From assembly GCF_010015445.1 (NCBI RefSeq), contig NC_053126.1:11630169-11694168 (forward strand): a stretch of 64,000 nt of DNA, read 5' to 3'. Every line of letters starts with the position of its first letter. Position 1 is the stretch's first letter. Source of the stretch: Perca fluviatilis. Lineage: Eukaryota > Chordata > Actinopteri > Perciformes > Percidae. This document shows positions 33,956-47,605 of the stretch, in pieces. A program made the translations under genes and the position numbers. Below the pieces are notes generated by a model. That model was not told the origin of the DNA. It did not search any database and was given only the letters and a program-made list of their open reading frames with translations.

Positions 33956-35772
33956 ATTAGCAAGACAAAATAGGGCACTGCACCATAGTAATGGTGACAG
34001 CAGTAAGTGGAACACACGAGTCAACCCCATGGCCATCAGTTTCAGTTTCATATTATCTATCTATTCAAGTCCAGGTTATAGTCCACTCCCAAAAGTTCCG
34101 GTGGCCTCTTCCACTTATGCAGACAAATATGAGTCCTATTCTTGATGTAGTGTCCATGTTTGATGAGTCACAACCTCTGAGATCAGAGATTTTCACATGG
34201 AAACAGAAGGGCTGGCACCAACCCACCTGACCATTATGGCTTTCCTGGCTAGCATTAGAATCGACTGAATCACACCATCTCTTTTTAAGAGAGACCGGAA
34301 CCTTCTCGAGCAGGCAGAGAAGTGGGTCTGCTGATACCTGCTGACCTATTGCTGTACTGTGCATATCGCCTTGAAAAGGGCCTACTTTTGATCTATATTC
34401 TCATAATAAAATCAAAGGAGATTAATTTTGGGTAGTGTTTAGTCAATTTGTTAAATCAACAAGCTTTCCAGGCTGAACAGAGCCAAGCAAGAATATTTGG
34501 CATCTGTTCAGTTCCGTCAGCAACAATGATACAAAGACTGCTGTTAAGTTGGTATCATCACTGGTGCTGTGACAGGTCAGTATGACATGAAATATGATGA
34601 TCAGTACTTAAAAATTAGACCCCAAAATGCCATGAGCCAGGAGAGTGAGTGGTTTCTCAGCCAAATTATGCAAAAACCCCAGTTATCAAGTAGTACTGAG
34701 AAAGCCTGAAGAATTGTTCATTCACGTGAATATTGAAGATGTTATCAACTAGTCGTCACAGTGTTATAAAAAAATAACCTCCGCTACTGACGCCATGGAG
34801 TGTAATATGCTCACATGCACATTTGAAATACACACCTCCCCCTTTTTGTGTGTAATGGTTGTTTAGTAATAGCCTGCAACTAGTAGACCCCAAGGCTCTC
34901 CATCTATACTATTTCTCAAATACATATGCCATTAAAGCAAAAAAAACTTCCTTTTAATTTCACTGTTAGACGGAAAAGTGCTGTTATAACAGGAAGAGCC
35001 CAAAGCTAAAGGTGAGTTGTCTTAGTAGTTGAATACTATCAACGGTAGCACATTATTACAAGATCCCTTCTAATGAGGACTTGTGTTTCGGACGTCATTG
35101 CAAAAACAAACACTTAAAAATGAGCTCCAAAGAACCCCAGCTTTGTTACATTATTAATGGTCGCACAGAGACCAGATAGGGCTAGTGTAAAGGAAGAGAG
35201 GTGGAGAATATGCAAGAAAAAAGGAGCAAGGAAAAGAGGAAAAAAAAAGAATAAAAGAAGGTGGCAAGAGGGACAACAAGGCTGAAAACAAGAAAATGTA
35301 TAAAGGAAGAACAGTATGGAAAAGGTAGGACAGAAATAAAAAAGAAAACAAGAATTGTTAGGGAATAAAAAAGAGCAACAAAGACAGATTGCATGATGAA
35401 AGCATAAAAGTTAACGACACAACAGAAAAGCAGTGAGAAAATAAAAAGTACATTCATCTCATTTGAGCTCATTCAACTAATTAAACCAACTCTGTGCGTG
35501 TTTCTGTCTGTGCCCGATCAGCAAGCCTCGCAGCCTGTGCCACCCAAACTCGCAGTACCTGAAGCAAGGAGCTATTTAAGCACCCAGTGAATTATTCAGA
35601 AACCTCAGCCGTGTGCTGAACAAACTCTAAAACTGATTGTACCTGAACTTTTTTATATCTGGTCCTGTTTTTTTGTTTTTTGTATAAATCTATCTCTACA
35701 TTTTCCCCCCTGTCTTTCACTACTCTTTGCACACATGCTCATTCCATTTTAAACCGATTTGGAAACAAAGCA
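33956..35772. other. Unassigned sequence with a purine-rich tract
   Basis: A strongly purine-rich strand runs from about 35185 to 35400 (GGAAAAGAGGAAAAAAAAAG-type). No exon was recognised. Frames on the minus strand across the purine tract are low complexity. Confidence 0.4.
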
Positions 35773-35780
35773 CATAGGCA

Positions 35781-37076
35781 TAGGGCTGGGAAATATATCG
35801 ATATCGTGATATGAGACTAGATATCGTCTAAGATTTTGGATATCGTAATATCGTGATATGACGTAAGTGTTGTCTTTTCCTGGTTTTAAAGGCTGCATTA
35901 CAGTAAAGTGATGTACTTTTCTTACCTTTTACTTACCAGACTGTTCTAGCTGTTCTTTTATTTGCCTTTCCCCTAGGGCTGTGCAGTTAATTGAATTTCG
36001 ATATAATAGTATAATCGAGAAAAAACGATTATTTTGCCATGTTCAGTTTTGCAAGAACACTCTTATTTTGTCTTGTGTTCTGAATGACACGGGCATGTGC
36101 ACATCCGCATGTGCACATCCGCCCCTCCCGAAGCCAGTCAGGGAGGCAAGTCGTGTGCATATCATCCGCTGGAATTTAAAAATTCAACGCGAGTAAAGAT
36201 GGCAGCACCATTTAGTGAGCAAAAAAACGCAAAACCAACTCAGTTTTCTGGGAACAGCTAATGTTAGCTAACCCTGCGGTCCCTCTGCCTTTGCCCCCCG
36301 CTGTAGTATACTGTCTATAGACGTTCTATTCCCCTGACACGCTGTATTCACTTACTGTTTAAAACTTTTTCCAGCTTAGTGGGGGTGCATAGGCATACTG
36401 CTCAAAAACAACATGAAAAAACATAGTAATGTTCCCTCAGCATTTAGTTTTATTGTTAAACTGTATGTAAATGAGCAGGGACGTTAAATCACCTGTTTCA
36501 CCTAACGTTACTCAAAGGTACCGTCTATGTGCTGGATTCTTCCTAAGGTTAGCTAGCAAATAAGCCCACTGACTGCGACATTATTGTTGATATTTTGGCA
36601 CAATGTTTAGTAATGCCAGTAGTAGTGGTCATAGTGAGTCAACATGTGATGTGAGATGCACATTGTGTTAGGTCTGTGGAACTGCTGTGTAACGTTATGT
36701 GTGATATCTGTAAAGCTGAACCGACTTACAGTAGTAAAACAGATTTTATTCTGATCCAAAGACTCTTTCTGTGAGATAAAGGACACTAACAGATTATTCC
36801 CTGGACACTATCCATTATATCCAAATGTCAATGAGTAATCGTGTTAAATAATTGTGATTTTCAATATAACTTTTTCCATAATCGAGCAGCCCTACTTCCC
36901 CCCCCCCCTTAGACATTATATCTACATTACTGATGATTATTTATCTAAAATCCAAGTGTGAAGATGTTTTATTAGAGCACCAATAGTCAACCCTAGAATA
37001 TCGCCGCAATATCAATATCGAGGTATTTGGTCAAGAATATCGTGAGATCAGATTTTCTCCCTATCGCCCAGCCCTA
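35781..37076. mobile_element. hAT MITE of the TAGRGCTGGGC family, copy 4, interrupted
   Basis: Ends are TAGGGCTGGGAAATATATC and CTATCGCCCAGCCCTA. The family body lies in reverse order relative to copy 1 and is split by the element at 35974-36894. Flanking 8-mers (cataggca and atgcagca) match only partly. Confidence 0.75.
35974..36894. mobile_element. hAT MITE nested in copy 4
   Basis: Ends are TAGGGCTGTGCAGTTAATTG and ATAATCGAGCAGCCCTA. The target duplication is ctttcccc against cttccccc. It is a distinct family (AATCGAG subterminal words). Confidence 0.75.
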
Positions 37077-37408
37077 ATGCAGCATGATTATGATGGCTGG
37101 AGCTGTACGTTTTTGTTGGTAAATGTGAGCCGTTCGAAGCACACACACGTCTTCGTCTTCATATCAGAAACAAGGAAATTAATTTGGTGACGTACGTGAG
37201 TTAAGTCAACCCGTTGTCACTCCCGCTTGGTCAGTGGCTCTCAGCGTCACATACTGGCGCAAAGTCTGGCACGTGGCACTGCTGTGATTGGTTGAAGTCG
37301 TGGGAAACTCCGGTTATTGGTCAAAATTGCGAGTCACACTGAATTCACGGTGATTGGTTGAATTTGCAAGAATTGTTGCGATCGCGACATCGCTTTGCAG
37401 CAATACAT

Positions 37409-37745
37409 GATTGGAATACATTACAAAATACTCTGAAACTTACGTCTCTAATCCCAATTTCCACCTTTAAGCTTAACCTACAAAACAACATAGTCGATTC
37501 CTGTTCCTGCTGATAAACATGAATCATATTTATACATATATACTTAAGCATTTTTTTTTTCTTTGCCGTCTATTTTTTATTTTTTTCTTATTTTATAATT
37601 GCTTGTTCTGTGTGTTATGTGTATGTATAGTTGTGGAGTATGTTACCATTTATTTCTGTAGCCTCTTGGCCAGGTCATGTTTGTAAATGAGAAGTTGTTC
37701 TCAAACAGGTAACCTGGATAAATAAAGGTTGAATAAAAAAAAAAG
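37409..37745 (+). mobile_element. 5'-truncated non-LTR retrotransposon (L2/Rex1-like) 3' end
   Basis: From 37409 the plus strand encodes WNTLQNTLKLTSLIPISTFK, the usual C-terminal motif of L2/CR1-type reverse transcriptase proteins, and stops at TGA 37511-37513. A 3' UTR with TTGGCCAGGTCATG and CTGGATAAATAAAGGTTGAA follows, then a poly(A) run. The subfamily call is from memory. Confidence 0.7.
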
Positions 37746-40098
37746 CGGAGGGACTGATTAGAATATCAGGCTCGAGGCGCAAGCCTGAAAAATAGGGCAC
37801 AGGCTGAGATACAGTGCAAGCTCTGTTGATCTATTACAGTGAACTATCACAAGGTGGAATATAATATGTGGTAGGAGCTGCATTGTTTTCTGTCTGCGTG
37901 TGTGAAATATCTCCACAGCCACGCAAGCCAGTGATTATGTCTTAAAAGGGATTTTATTAATAAAATTTCTTTTAGAACAGAGCAGGTGATGCCAGATCTT
38001 TGCAGCAGCCATATTTGCAACTTTCACAATACCTCAACACCTTCTATTCCTTTGTTGTCTGACCCAGTTTGCCTCCATCCGCTCATAGTCCCACCTCCAG
38101 ACTCACCTCAGGGGCACCATCCCTCTGGCCCGTAATCCTTCTAATTCCTCTTTTATTTCCCTCGAGTGCAGCATTGAGTCTGATTTTCAATAAAAAAGTA
38201 GTTTCCTCAATCAAAAAAAAAAAAGATTGTCTTGAGCCTTTTTAAGCTATGTTCTTTCATTCTTACACCTCCTCATATTGTCAATGCCATTGTTGCCAGT
38301 GTTGTTCTGCCACGAATCAGGAAGATTACGGCTGTATTTCACAACACATCAGCCCATCGGATCTCGCAGTATGTGGGTGTCTCTCAAAACTCACAATTGG
38401 ACAAAACACAAAGAGCAATACTTAAGTACAGTAGTGGTGAAGTTTTATAAAGTTGTATTTTACTCAGTGGATATCTATCGCTTGCTGTATGTGTCACAAG
38501 TAAGAACATCATTTTAGCCCCACTTTGAAAAAAACAAAAGTTCTGTGACGTGATCTTTATCAGGACTTGGTAAAGTTTCATCTCCACCGCGCCGTGGTGC
38601 TGCATGCTGACAGCGAGCTCCAGAAGCCAGAGGGCTTCAGGTGAAATACTCTTACTCCACACATCACACACCCCCTGCCATCCAGCCCTTCCCTCTCTCG
38701 GTGTCAGAATCCTGTCTAGAGGAAGGCTTGCAGCAGTGTGAGGAACCTGTAAGTCAGGCTTTGACAAAGCCTTAGAAAATATACAGTATGTGTCTTTGTA
38801 TTGAGCTCTGAGGGAGGCTATGAAATTGCCTTCTAAAGGCACTAAAAGCGCTTCGTCTTTGTAGAACAAAGACAGCTCGCTCCACAAGTCTCACAGAGAA
38901 GGGCTCTCAATAGCTCAAGATGCAGAGAGAATCTGGTCCTCAAGTTTAGTGGCAAAGGGGGATAATTCCAAATGCCATTAGTAATTATGATGGATACAAA
39001 AATAATTGCTGTTGCTGCAACCTGGTTACTCGCCTAAATTGGACCCAATGCAACAAGATGCAGACCAACTGAACCAAATGTTTGTCACTCAATATGTCCT
39101 TAAGACCACTCAGTTTTCTAGAGATAGCTGGGGGTGGGATGAAAAACAAAGTAAGTGACATAATCTAATAACCAAGGTTTTATTTTTTATTTTTATGATT
39201 TAACGTTTTTTATTTAACTTTAACACAACACACAAAACATACAATTTGCAACATGAACATATCACCCCCCCCCACCGTCATCACCACCCACCCAGACAAA
39301 AAAATAAAGATGACACAGTAACTACAATATTGAAGACCATACAAAAAAATAACAAAATAGACAAACTATAAACCAAATAAACATACAGTATTTATAAATG
39401 ATGTTTGAATGATAGTTTTGCAGTGTACAAAGCGATCTGTAAAATGCCCGTTAGACGCACATTCATTACTTTCTGTGATCAATCACTTTGTGAAGTCTGT
39501 TTCGATGATAAATCATTCTCTGATATTTGATAATGATTGAGCTATCACTGCCAATGACAGTTTACAAGTGCATGTGATTATCAATGACAATACATGAGTA
39601 GCCACAGCCGTGTATAGTAGTCCCATGTAATGACTAAAAATTGAAATTGCCGTTCTTTTCATTAAAATTGGTGAAGTAGACAGACATATTGATATTCAAG
39701 CAACTTGCATGTATCTAATCGGCCATCGCAGCATTATTCCGAATGATCTCGTGTAGCAAAAGTAGAGCCTGGTTCAACATCTTTGCCAGACAACACTGTA
39801 CCCCTACTGGGTTGCCGGGCTGGCTTCATTCAGATGAATGAGGAGGTTGCAATTTTTTTCACGCAGGACTACGGTTGGTCTGAACATGGCATCTGGTACC
39901 TAATGGTATAGTGTGTGTGTGGAACTGAGCCACCAATCACAAGGTGGAGTCCTCCAGGCAACAAATCATGCAAGTGGATTAGCAAAGATTCCCGCACAGC
40001 AGAAGTCCACAGTAGACTGAGCGTCTGCAGCAGTGACCTGGGAGCCTGGGAGTCTTTGCTTCTTCCTGTCCTGTCCCATAGTGTGCACAGTAAAGATG
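37746..40098. other. Unassigned sequence
   Basis: No coding exon was recognised. A reverse-oriented AT-rich stretch at about 39170-39370 (TTTTTATTTAACTTTAACAC, C9 run) looks retroelement-like, but I cannot assign it. Confidence 0.4.
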
Positions 40099-40108
40099 GC
40101 TAAGCCCA

Positions 40109-40321
40109 GGGCTCCTGGGTAGCTCACCTGGTAGAGCGCGTGCCCATATACAGAGATTTACTCCTCGACGCAGCGGCCCCGGGTTCAACTCCAACCTGTG
40201 GCCCTTTGCTGCATGTCATTCCCCCTCTCTCTCTATCATTTCATGTCTTCAGCTATCCTATAAATAAAGGCTTAAAATACCCAAGAAATGATCTTAAAAA
40301 AATATAAAATAAAAAAAGAGA
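40109..40321 (+). mobile_element. tRNA-derived SINE, most complete copy
   Basis: Box A-like TAGCTCACCTGGTAGAGCG and box B-like GGTTCAACTCC are both present. A body with CATGTCATTCCCCCTCTCTC and a tail CTATAAATAAAGGCTTAAAA follow. The target duplication gctaagccca lies at 40099-40108 and 40322-40331. It is not a functional tRNA gene, because the acceptor stem does not close. Confidence 0.9.
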
Positions 40322-40331
40322 GCTAAGCCCA

Positions 40332-41463
40332 AAAGAGAGATGGTGTTGGACAGTTTTTGCAATAATTTGAAAAGTATATTATGTTGCCAACTCACGCATG
40401 AGGTTCCTGCATAAATAAATCACAGAAACGACCCCTGTAAAGTCTTCAACCCTACATCAAGTAAGTTATAGTCATCATATACACAAATGCAGCACAGAAT
40501 AGGGCCATAATTAATATAAGTTAGTACGTTATTTTTAAATTAGTAAAACGAATACAGAAAAACTGATTCAAATATACTGATGGATTTTGTATGTCACAGT
40601 AATGGATTGTGATTAATTACAAGGCAACCTGCAGTCACTGATTTGCTGCAGTGCCTGATGTTTCTTTGCTTAAGAGCCATTATATTGAAGGATCTAAAAC
40701 TACAAGCTGTGGAGAGAAAAACAATGATCTGTAAAATTGGATGACATATTGGCCCTTTTTATGTAAAGTTAAGTGTGCAGCAATATCAACAAGATCTAAT
40801 TCTGTACAGCCTAAATTCCGACCATGACCTAATTTTCATAAATGAGTCTCTCCACTCATTAGTGTGAAATGTATGAAGAATGAAATGACCCGTCAATCTG
40901 TCGATCGATCTTCGTGTCTAAATCAATCTAACTAACTACTACGTAATTGGGGCTTCAGTTTCAGTAATGAAGAGATGTTTTGTGAATTCAGCACGAGTGT
41001 CAGGTTAGCATAAGGAAGAGTGTGTGGGAGTTGTCTGTAGACGGCTGTTACACAGAGTGAAGAAAGTTACTAAGTGCATAATCATCACTGCTTAACATTT
41101 TGGTAAAACACAACGGCACTGAATGCTGCTTCGGAGTGGTGTGGCATGTTAATGTGCTCCTGCAGTTATGACGAGATGGTACAGAATGTTTTTATAAAGT
41201 CAAACGGACATGAAATCATTATGAAACATCTCTTTGGGTTTGTAAATGAACTTTGACATTAAAAAAATAGATTTCATAGAACAGCTGCAAGAAGGAGGGG
41301 ATGCAGAGCCACGCATGATCTCTCCCACAATATTGTAAGTATAAAGAAGATTGTAGAAAGGTTATTTCCACCACTGTAGAGAGGAAGAATGAGCACTTGC
41401 AACTTTACATGCTTGGTATTGAACCAGTGTTACGTGCTGCCATTGCATCCTTGAGCAGAATGC
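40332..41463. other. Unassigned sequence
   Basis: AT-rich, with no exon or repeat boundary recognised. Confidence 0.4.
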
Positions 41464-41645
41464 GGGCATCTGGGTAGCTCACCTGGTAGAGCGAGCGCCC
41501 ATATAAAGAGGCTTAGTCCTCGACGCAGCGGCCGCGGGTTCAACTTCGACCTGCGGCCCTTTGCTGCACGTCATCCCCCTCTCTCTCCCATTTCAAGTCT
41601 AAGCTGTCCTGTTGGAAATAAAGGCCTAAAATGCCCAAAAAATAA
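41464..41645 (+). mobile_element. tRNA-derived SINE
   Basis: Same family as 40109-40321, with TAGCTCACCTGGTAGAGCG and GGTTCAACTTC boxes and tail AAATAAAGGCCTAAAATGCCC. I see no clear target duplication. Confidence 0.85.
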
Positions 41646-43824
41646 TCGTTTAGAGTGCGTTTTGAGCACTTCTAGAGGGTGATGCTGCATATAAACAAAC
41701 AGGATGCTGCCTGTGCTGAGTTCACAAACCCTCCAGTTTGAGTGATGACAATAACAAACGGTGGCAGACTTGGAATCGGTGAGAATGTCTTTCACGATTC
41801 CATGAAACATGAAGGTGGCAGATGAATTGTTTTGCCCTGTTGGTGCCTATTACAGTATTTACTGCAGCTCCACCAGGGATCTTTTGTACATTCTGGAAAT
41901 GTATACATTTATATGTACATGAATCTAAGACTGTAATATTTAGCTTAATGATTTGCCTGTGGCATGCTGTTTTTTAGCTGTTTGACACCAAACAAGCAAA
42001 TTGTTGGGGCGTAGATCTGTGTAAAACTCACTTGCGAAACAGTTTGTGTTTTCCCCTGGCTGGTTTGCTCTACAGAAATAAGGGGAATTGTCGATTTGCA
42101 AAGACATTAAGGTCAGTTTGGTCAAATGCCACAAAACTTGAAATATATTTTAAACTAAAGTTGGTCATTCCATCACATCCCCCTCTCTGTGATGTACTTA
42201 CCAGACCAACCCTTGTGGGGGGAAAAACAAAATGCAAAAAATTGTCTTCAAGGCCTCAATGTCTCGTTTTCATGTGAAGGTCTGGATAGAGAAATGTCAG
42301 GATGTTACTAATGAGCACTGCCCTGAGCTCGCCGTACATGGCTACTCTCAACCAACTGATTAGCCATTCCTTTTCTGCATTTGAAGCCAATCAAAGTAGC
42401 TGACTGAGCTGTATCACTTTATATCCTTTCATTTGTCAAAGTGCTTTTTTGTTCGGTTTACTTGTGTATTTTCAATTGCGCTCTTAGTCTTGGGTGGGTG
42501 GGGGGGGGGGCTTTCTCACCTCTGAAGAGCGTGACATGGAGCAATGAACACACAAACTGCTGTTGCAATCTCATGATGTTTGGCACGTGCAGGGATAATA
42601 GCTCATTAGGTCTGCAGTCTGGGAATGATGGCTTATAGAGATCATGATAAACCATCATTCGCTTTAATTAGAGAAAATGCATTCATCTTCCGCTGTGTTC
42701 TCTGCTCACACTGGAGTCTCCTTGGGGATTTTCCCACTCTCTGAATTCCTCTCGCCTGCCTCGTATATATCTGCCGTAAGACGATGTAAGAGAAGAGGTG
42801 CACATTGTAACACACAATTAGTATTAAAAAAAGCCCAGTATTAGTGGAATGAGAGTGGCATAATATTTTATGCTTTACTTTTCCCTTGCAAATTAATACC
42901 CTGTGGCAGCACTGCCCTTTTGAGGTGTCCTTGAGCTAGGAATCTTCCACATGTAGTTGCAGATGTGCTGTTGACCTTAACATCTGGCTTCCCTGTTAAT
43001 CAGTAACTTAAGAGATTGATTAATCCCTTTGCAATCCTTAGAGTATTCCAAAAACCTGTCGTTTGTAAAATAACGTCAAGCTTGAATGGCTTTTAAAAGT
43101 CATTAACCCAACTATTGGTCTCACTGGCCCAGTGACCTGTTGAACGGAGCTTAGCAGAAGCTCAGTCATGACGCCTACTTCATTCTTCTCTCGCCTCTAT
43201 TGTTTTGTTCATTGTTGCCTTCAGCATCTGTCAGTTATTTAATTGTACCACTTCTAGAATGCTGCTGGTTTAAAGTCAAAAGGAATGTTTCTGCTGATTC
43301 ATGGCATACTGGTTTGGCATGATCCGCTGAAGAACATGCAATAATGGGGTAAAAGTAATGTATAAGGTATTGCTCATGCTGGATGAATCCACAGAGAAAT
43401 ATCACCTGACTTCAATGGGCTACGTTTTAGGGTCTTTCAGCTCATTGTTTTGGTTGTATGGCCCACAACTTTGTTGATTCAGTCTCACCGCTCTCATCAA
43501 CCTCGTTTCCAGCAGCAGATATTTTTTTTTAACGATAAAGCTCTGTCTAGCACAAATAAGCAGACTGACATAATGACTAGCTCGTGAACATAACTGAGCG
43601 TTTAGCAGCTAATGAAGCAGATATTTCCCTCAGAAGTTGGAGACCAAAACGCAGCCTAACAAGTAGTTAGGCGACCGTTGCCAACATGCCATATCAACTT
43701 TTATGAGGTGATAATGTCATTCGGTCGATGTTGGGTTTATAGCTTTTTACACTGCTCCCGATTGGCCAAATAAGGGTCAGGTTAAATGTACAGGTGGCAA
43801 CAGTACAATGAGAAATCAAATGTT
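41646..43824. other. Unassigned sequence
   Basis: No exon was recognised. A G-rich run lies at 42496-42511. Frames of up to 81 codons have no domain. Confidence 0.4.
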
Positions 43825-43828
43825 TTAA

Positions 43829-45045
43829 AGGTCCAATATGTAATATATTTAATGTAATAAATCCAAAAATGACCCCAGTGCGTCATCAGATATTAAGGAA
43901 ACATGCTAAATTGAAGTACTATCTTTTCTGACAACAATGCTAATGCCAGCATTTTCTACTTTTGAAATTTCCGTTCCGTGATGGAATTTCTGTTTGTGTT
44001 TTGATCTGTGTGTTGTTATCAACTGCCCAGTTTGTCAGCCAGGCCGGGTTGCCAGATATACCTGTAAAAACGCAAACCCAGCGCGCTGCCATGAAAGCAG
44101 CAAACAAATGAACAGGATCAACGGAGATAGATTCCACCCGACCCAAAAAAAAAAAAAATGCATGTTTTTAACAGTTGCGTGACCAGAGACGTAACAAAGC
44201 CTGGGTAAATGTTGGAGATGTATTTGAAAGATGGAGACAGCTTAGAGCCTAAAAGGATGCTGAGTTGGCTAATTTACTCCTGAACAGGTAAGATCACAGC
44301 TACAAGGGACGGGCATTTCTTTCAACATTTGTGTACTCGCATTGAATTATATAGCTAGAGTAACCAAGTTGGTTGCTTGCAAAAACAATTGAGACACAAC
44401 CAGTAAAGTGATCCCAATGCTAACCCTGCTAACCCTGCTAACTGCTAACGTTACCGGAGGACCAGGCAAGCGGGCCACGGCTGTTTACAACATGTAGCCT
44501 GTTAAGCGGGTGTAGTCGACAACGTTGCATTATTTTAAGCCAAGAGAGGGGGGCTGTAAATCGGTGAAGGGAGGACCATGAGTTTGCAGTGTGTTTAGCG
44601 ATTGTTGCCGTAATTCTGAGCCAATAAAGTGTGTTCATTCGTTGGAGAAGACGGCAAGGAAGCGTTATTTTTAGCGGTTCCTACCGTAATTCTAAGCCGC
44701 GAGGCGGTCTGTCCGTTGGGTTGAGAGCACAGCGAGGTTGTTGTTTTAGTGGTCAACCGTAATTCTAAGCCGAAAACTTGTCTGTCAGTTGGGTACAGAG
44801 CTCGGCGTGAGCACAGGCTTTTATGACTGTCAATATAGCCAGCATAACGTTAGCTACTCTGCTGTGCTGTGAAGTAATGTCTGGCTATGTGAGACAAGCG
44901 TCTAGCAACATTGTTGTGGATGCTGCAGACTCAGTCTGGCAACCTCCGTGAACTTTGAGTCTGGGGAGGAGGAGACGGGGGGATTTTGAATTTGTACTGC
45001 AGTAACTATTTTAAACACTAGCTGTCAGTATTACATATTGCACCT
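43829..45045. mobile_element. piggyBac-like MITE
   Basis: TTAA occurs at 43825-43828 and 45046-45049. Ends are AGGTCCAATATGTAATA and TATTACATATTGCACCT. The interior includes a repeated CCGTAATTCTAAGCCG motif (44581-44780, three copies). There is no transposase. Confidence 0.85.
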
Positions 45046-45049
45046 TTAA

Positions 45050-47165
45050 GTTTTTACAGCAATCAACACTTTGATTGTTAGTGTTCTAAGTAGGGTGGTG
45101 ATTCAAACCAGAAATTGTAGTCAAATTGAAATGCAGGCCTGGGGGCCTGTCAACAGCAGATTTTACCACCATCGACAACCACAATTTCAGTTTTTTCCCA
45201 AATGTGTATTCTCATGACAAAGTGACACATCTGGCTGCACAAAAATGCAATCCAGTTAAGCAAACCCGCATCTCTCATCCCTCCTTGTTTAAACTAATTT
45301 TGACTTGACAGACAAAAGAACCTCTCAGATTTTTTTAATCCCTTTTCCAGCTTTTTGTTGTTTGACAAGATTTTGGCATAAAACAGTCATTTCTATCCAA
45401 TCACACCTCCATAGCTGCAAAGCCTGATGCACTGCATGAGCACTAAATTTGGACAGAATTCAAGACTCAGCCTATTTGTATTCAAAGGAAAATATCACTT
45501 GCGCATTAATTTTATGTTAGCACTGGGCTTAAAAAGTGCAGTGTTGTAATTACTAATGGGTCTATTCAAAGAGGACTCCTACGTTGACATTTACACCAGT
45601 ACTATACTAGCATGAGGTTAAAACGTGCCTTCTTTTTACAAAAAGGGCTGTACTGAAAACATCGTGCTATATTGTTACAGTACATAGTTCTCCTTACTGT
45701 AGTGAAAGAGGTGGATTACATTTATATGCATATGCTGTAACGGACTGTATTTGCAAAGTGAGCATCATGTACAGTGTAAAGGATAAAAGCCTAAAGTAAA
45801 CAGCAATGTAATAAATGATACTTAATAGCAAATAATTATATATTTTGTTTGCAATTGGGCGAAAATGGTGAAAAAAATTTTGTGACATTTTCATGTAAAA
45901 CATTTTTGGTGGTTCTGGTTCCTGGCTGACTTGGGAACATTACAGGAAAACATACCTAAAAATGACTTTTTGTACTTTTTATAACCATAACTAATTATCT
46001 AGTACAGTAGTACAAACTATTTTCTTCCAGGAAAAAAAGCAAAAACATGTTCAGAAATACTTGCAAAAGGCAGTGGTATTGTTAAAACTAAAGTATCACA
46101 CAGATATACACTTTGAAATGCCACAACACTTGAGGCGCTGCCACATGAAAACCCGCGAAAGTGAAAAACAGTTAAGACAGTAGTGTCTCCTTAACAAGAG
46201 TTTGATCTTGAAGTGTCTCCTCTACTGAGCGCAGTACTCCTACAAAATGAAATCTTGCTTTTTTGATGAAAGGGAAATTGAATTTCCCAGAATGCTCTGC
46301 CATCGTGGGCAAGGCGAAAGAACCAGCTTAGCTGAGGGTTTGTTAAAGATTTTACTTTTTTTATCATGAACCCCTCTGAAAAATGTGGTTAAGGGGCATC
46401 TGTGAAGATTATCAGTCCTCCAAGTTGGGCGATCTGTAAATAGTGAGTCAAAGGCAACTGGTCCTGGTTTTTGCTGGTGAAGATTTATCCAAGATGATCT
46501 GATAAATGTCCTTAAGACCTTAACAGCAAGTCCATTTACCTTTTTTTTGTTACTACTGTGGATTAGGGGTGCAATCTCATATCTCAACACCTATCCGTCC
46601 ACATTGAACAGTTATATGACATTCTGTGTTAAATAAAGCCCAACATATTCATGCACCGCTGTTCACTGGAAATTCTGCATGATCCATGTTCTATTTGTTG
46701 CTGGTACCACTTAGTGTATAACCTATACAACATTTTCAACATAAAAGATCACTCATTATGCAAAATCACTACTCGGATTCTGCTGCTGTTGACTGAAGTA
46801 AAATGAAACAATCCTGTGCAGACTTGGAGCTAAATGAAACTCCTTTGGCTCCATTAATACAAGCGCCGATGACAGGAGGAAGAGAAACAAAGGCAAATTC
46901 AGAGGGCTTAATTGGGATAAAGGCTTCTCTTTAAATCTAGCACTGTGTCTCCATCATAAAGTATGCTTGGGTGTAGTACTGATGAGCCAGAACACTTTGT
47001 CTCCCCTCCAAGACACATGCAAGCTGGAGTGGATTAATCATTCATGTTAAAGGTGCCACAGCCTGAAGTACCAGGCAGCAATGGCAATGTCTTGTGTGCG
47101 TGCAATGGCAGTGTCTTGTGTGCGTACCTGAAAACCTCCTGGACCGCCACTTTTAGTTTGAAAGC
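45050..47165. other. Unassigned sequence
   Basis: AT-rich, no recognised exon. A 20-bp direct repeat (CAATGGCAGTGTCTTGTGTG-type) occurs at about 47080-47125. Confidence 0.4.
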
Positions 47166-47605
47166 AGTCTCGCATTGTCAGACCTTTCTCCACAGCGCTC
47201 CGGAGAAAAGGTCTGGCTAGTCTACAGCATTCGGGAATGGGAGAAAAACGTGCTCTGGTTTATTGGCATTTCCTTAAACCAATCGCAATCGTTTTGGGCG
47301 GCGCTTAGTGCCGGACACAATGACGGTGCCTCTGCAAAATAGCCTCGGGAAGGAACTTGTTTTGGTGGAACATGTGTACGCTCAAAAGTTGTTTTAGTCG
47401 TGCAACAGAAAACTCTGATTGGACGGATAGTCTAGCTAGCGGTCTGGATTTACCCTGAAGAGATCTGAGTAGCAGTTAACCATAGTCCTCGGAAATCCAC
47501 CAGAGGTTAGAACGCCAACACAAAGAAAGAGGAAGGTGAGGGACATCCGGACGAAAATGCGGGACATCCTGCGGAATTTCCGGCGGCACCTGAACAATCC
47601 CGGAA
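47166..47605 (+). mobile_element. Dispersed repeat, same family as positions 1-838
   Basis: It begins AGTCTCGCATTGTCAGAC with the same hairpin head (CTCCACAGCGCT). It shares the CGTGCTCTGGTTTAT, AACCAATCGCAATCG, AACTCTGATTGGAC and CAGTTAACCATAGTCCTC blocks. It continues past the palindrome centre of the first copy into GGACATCCGGACG..., so it preserves the far end that the first locus lacks. Confidence 0.75.

Noticed and set aside
40109..40200. tRNA gene
   Set aside because: Box A and B are present but the flanks and tail are those of a SINE, and the acceptor stem cannot be closed.
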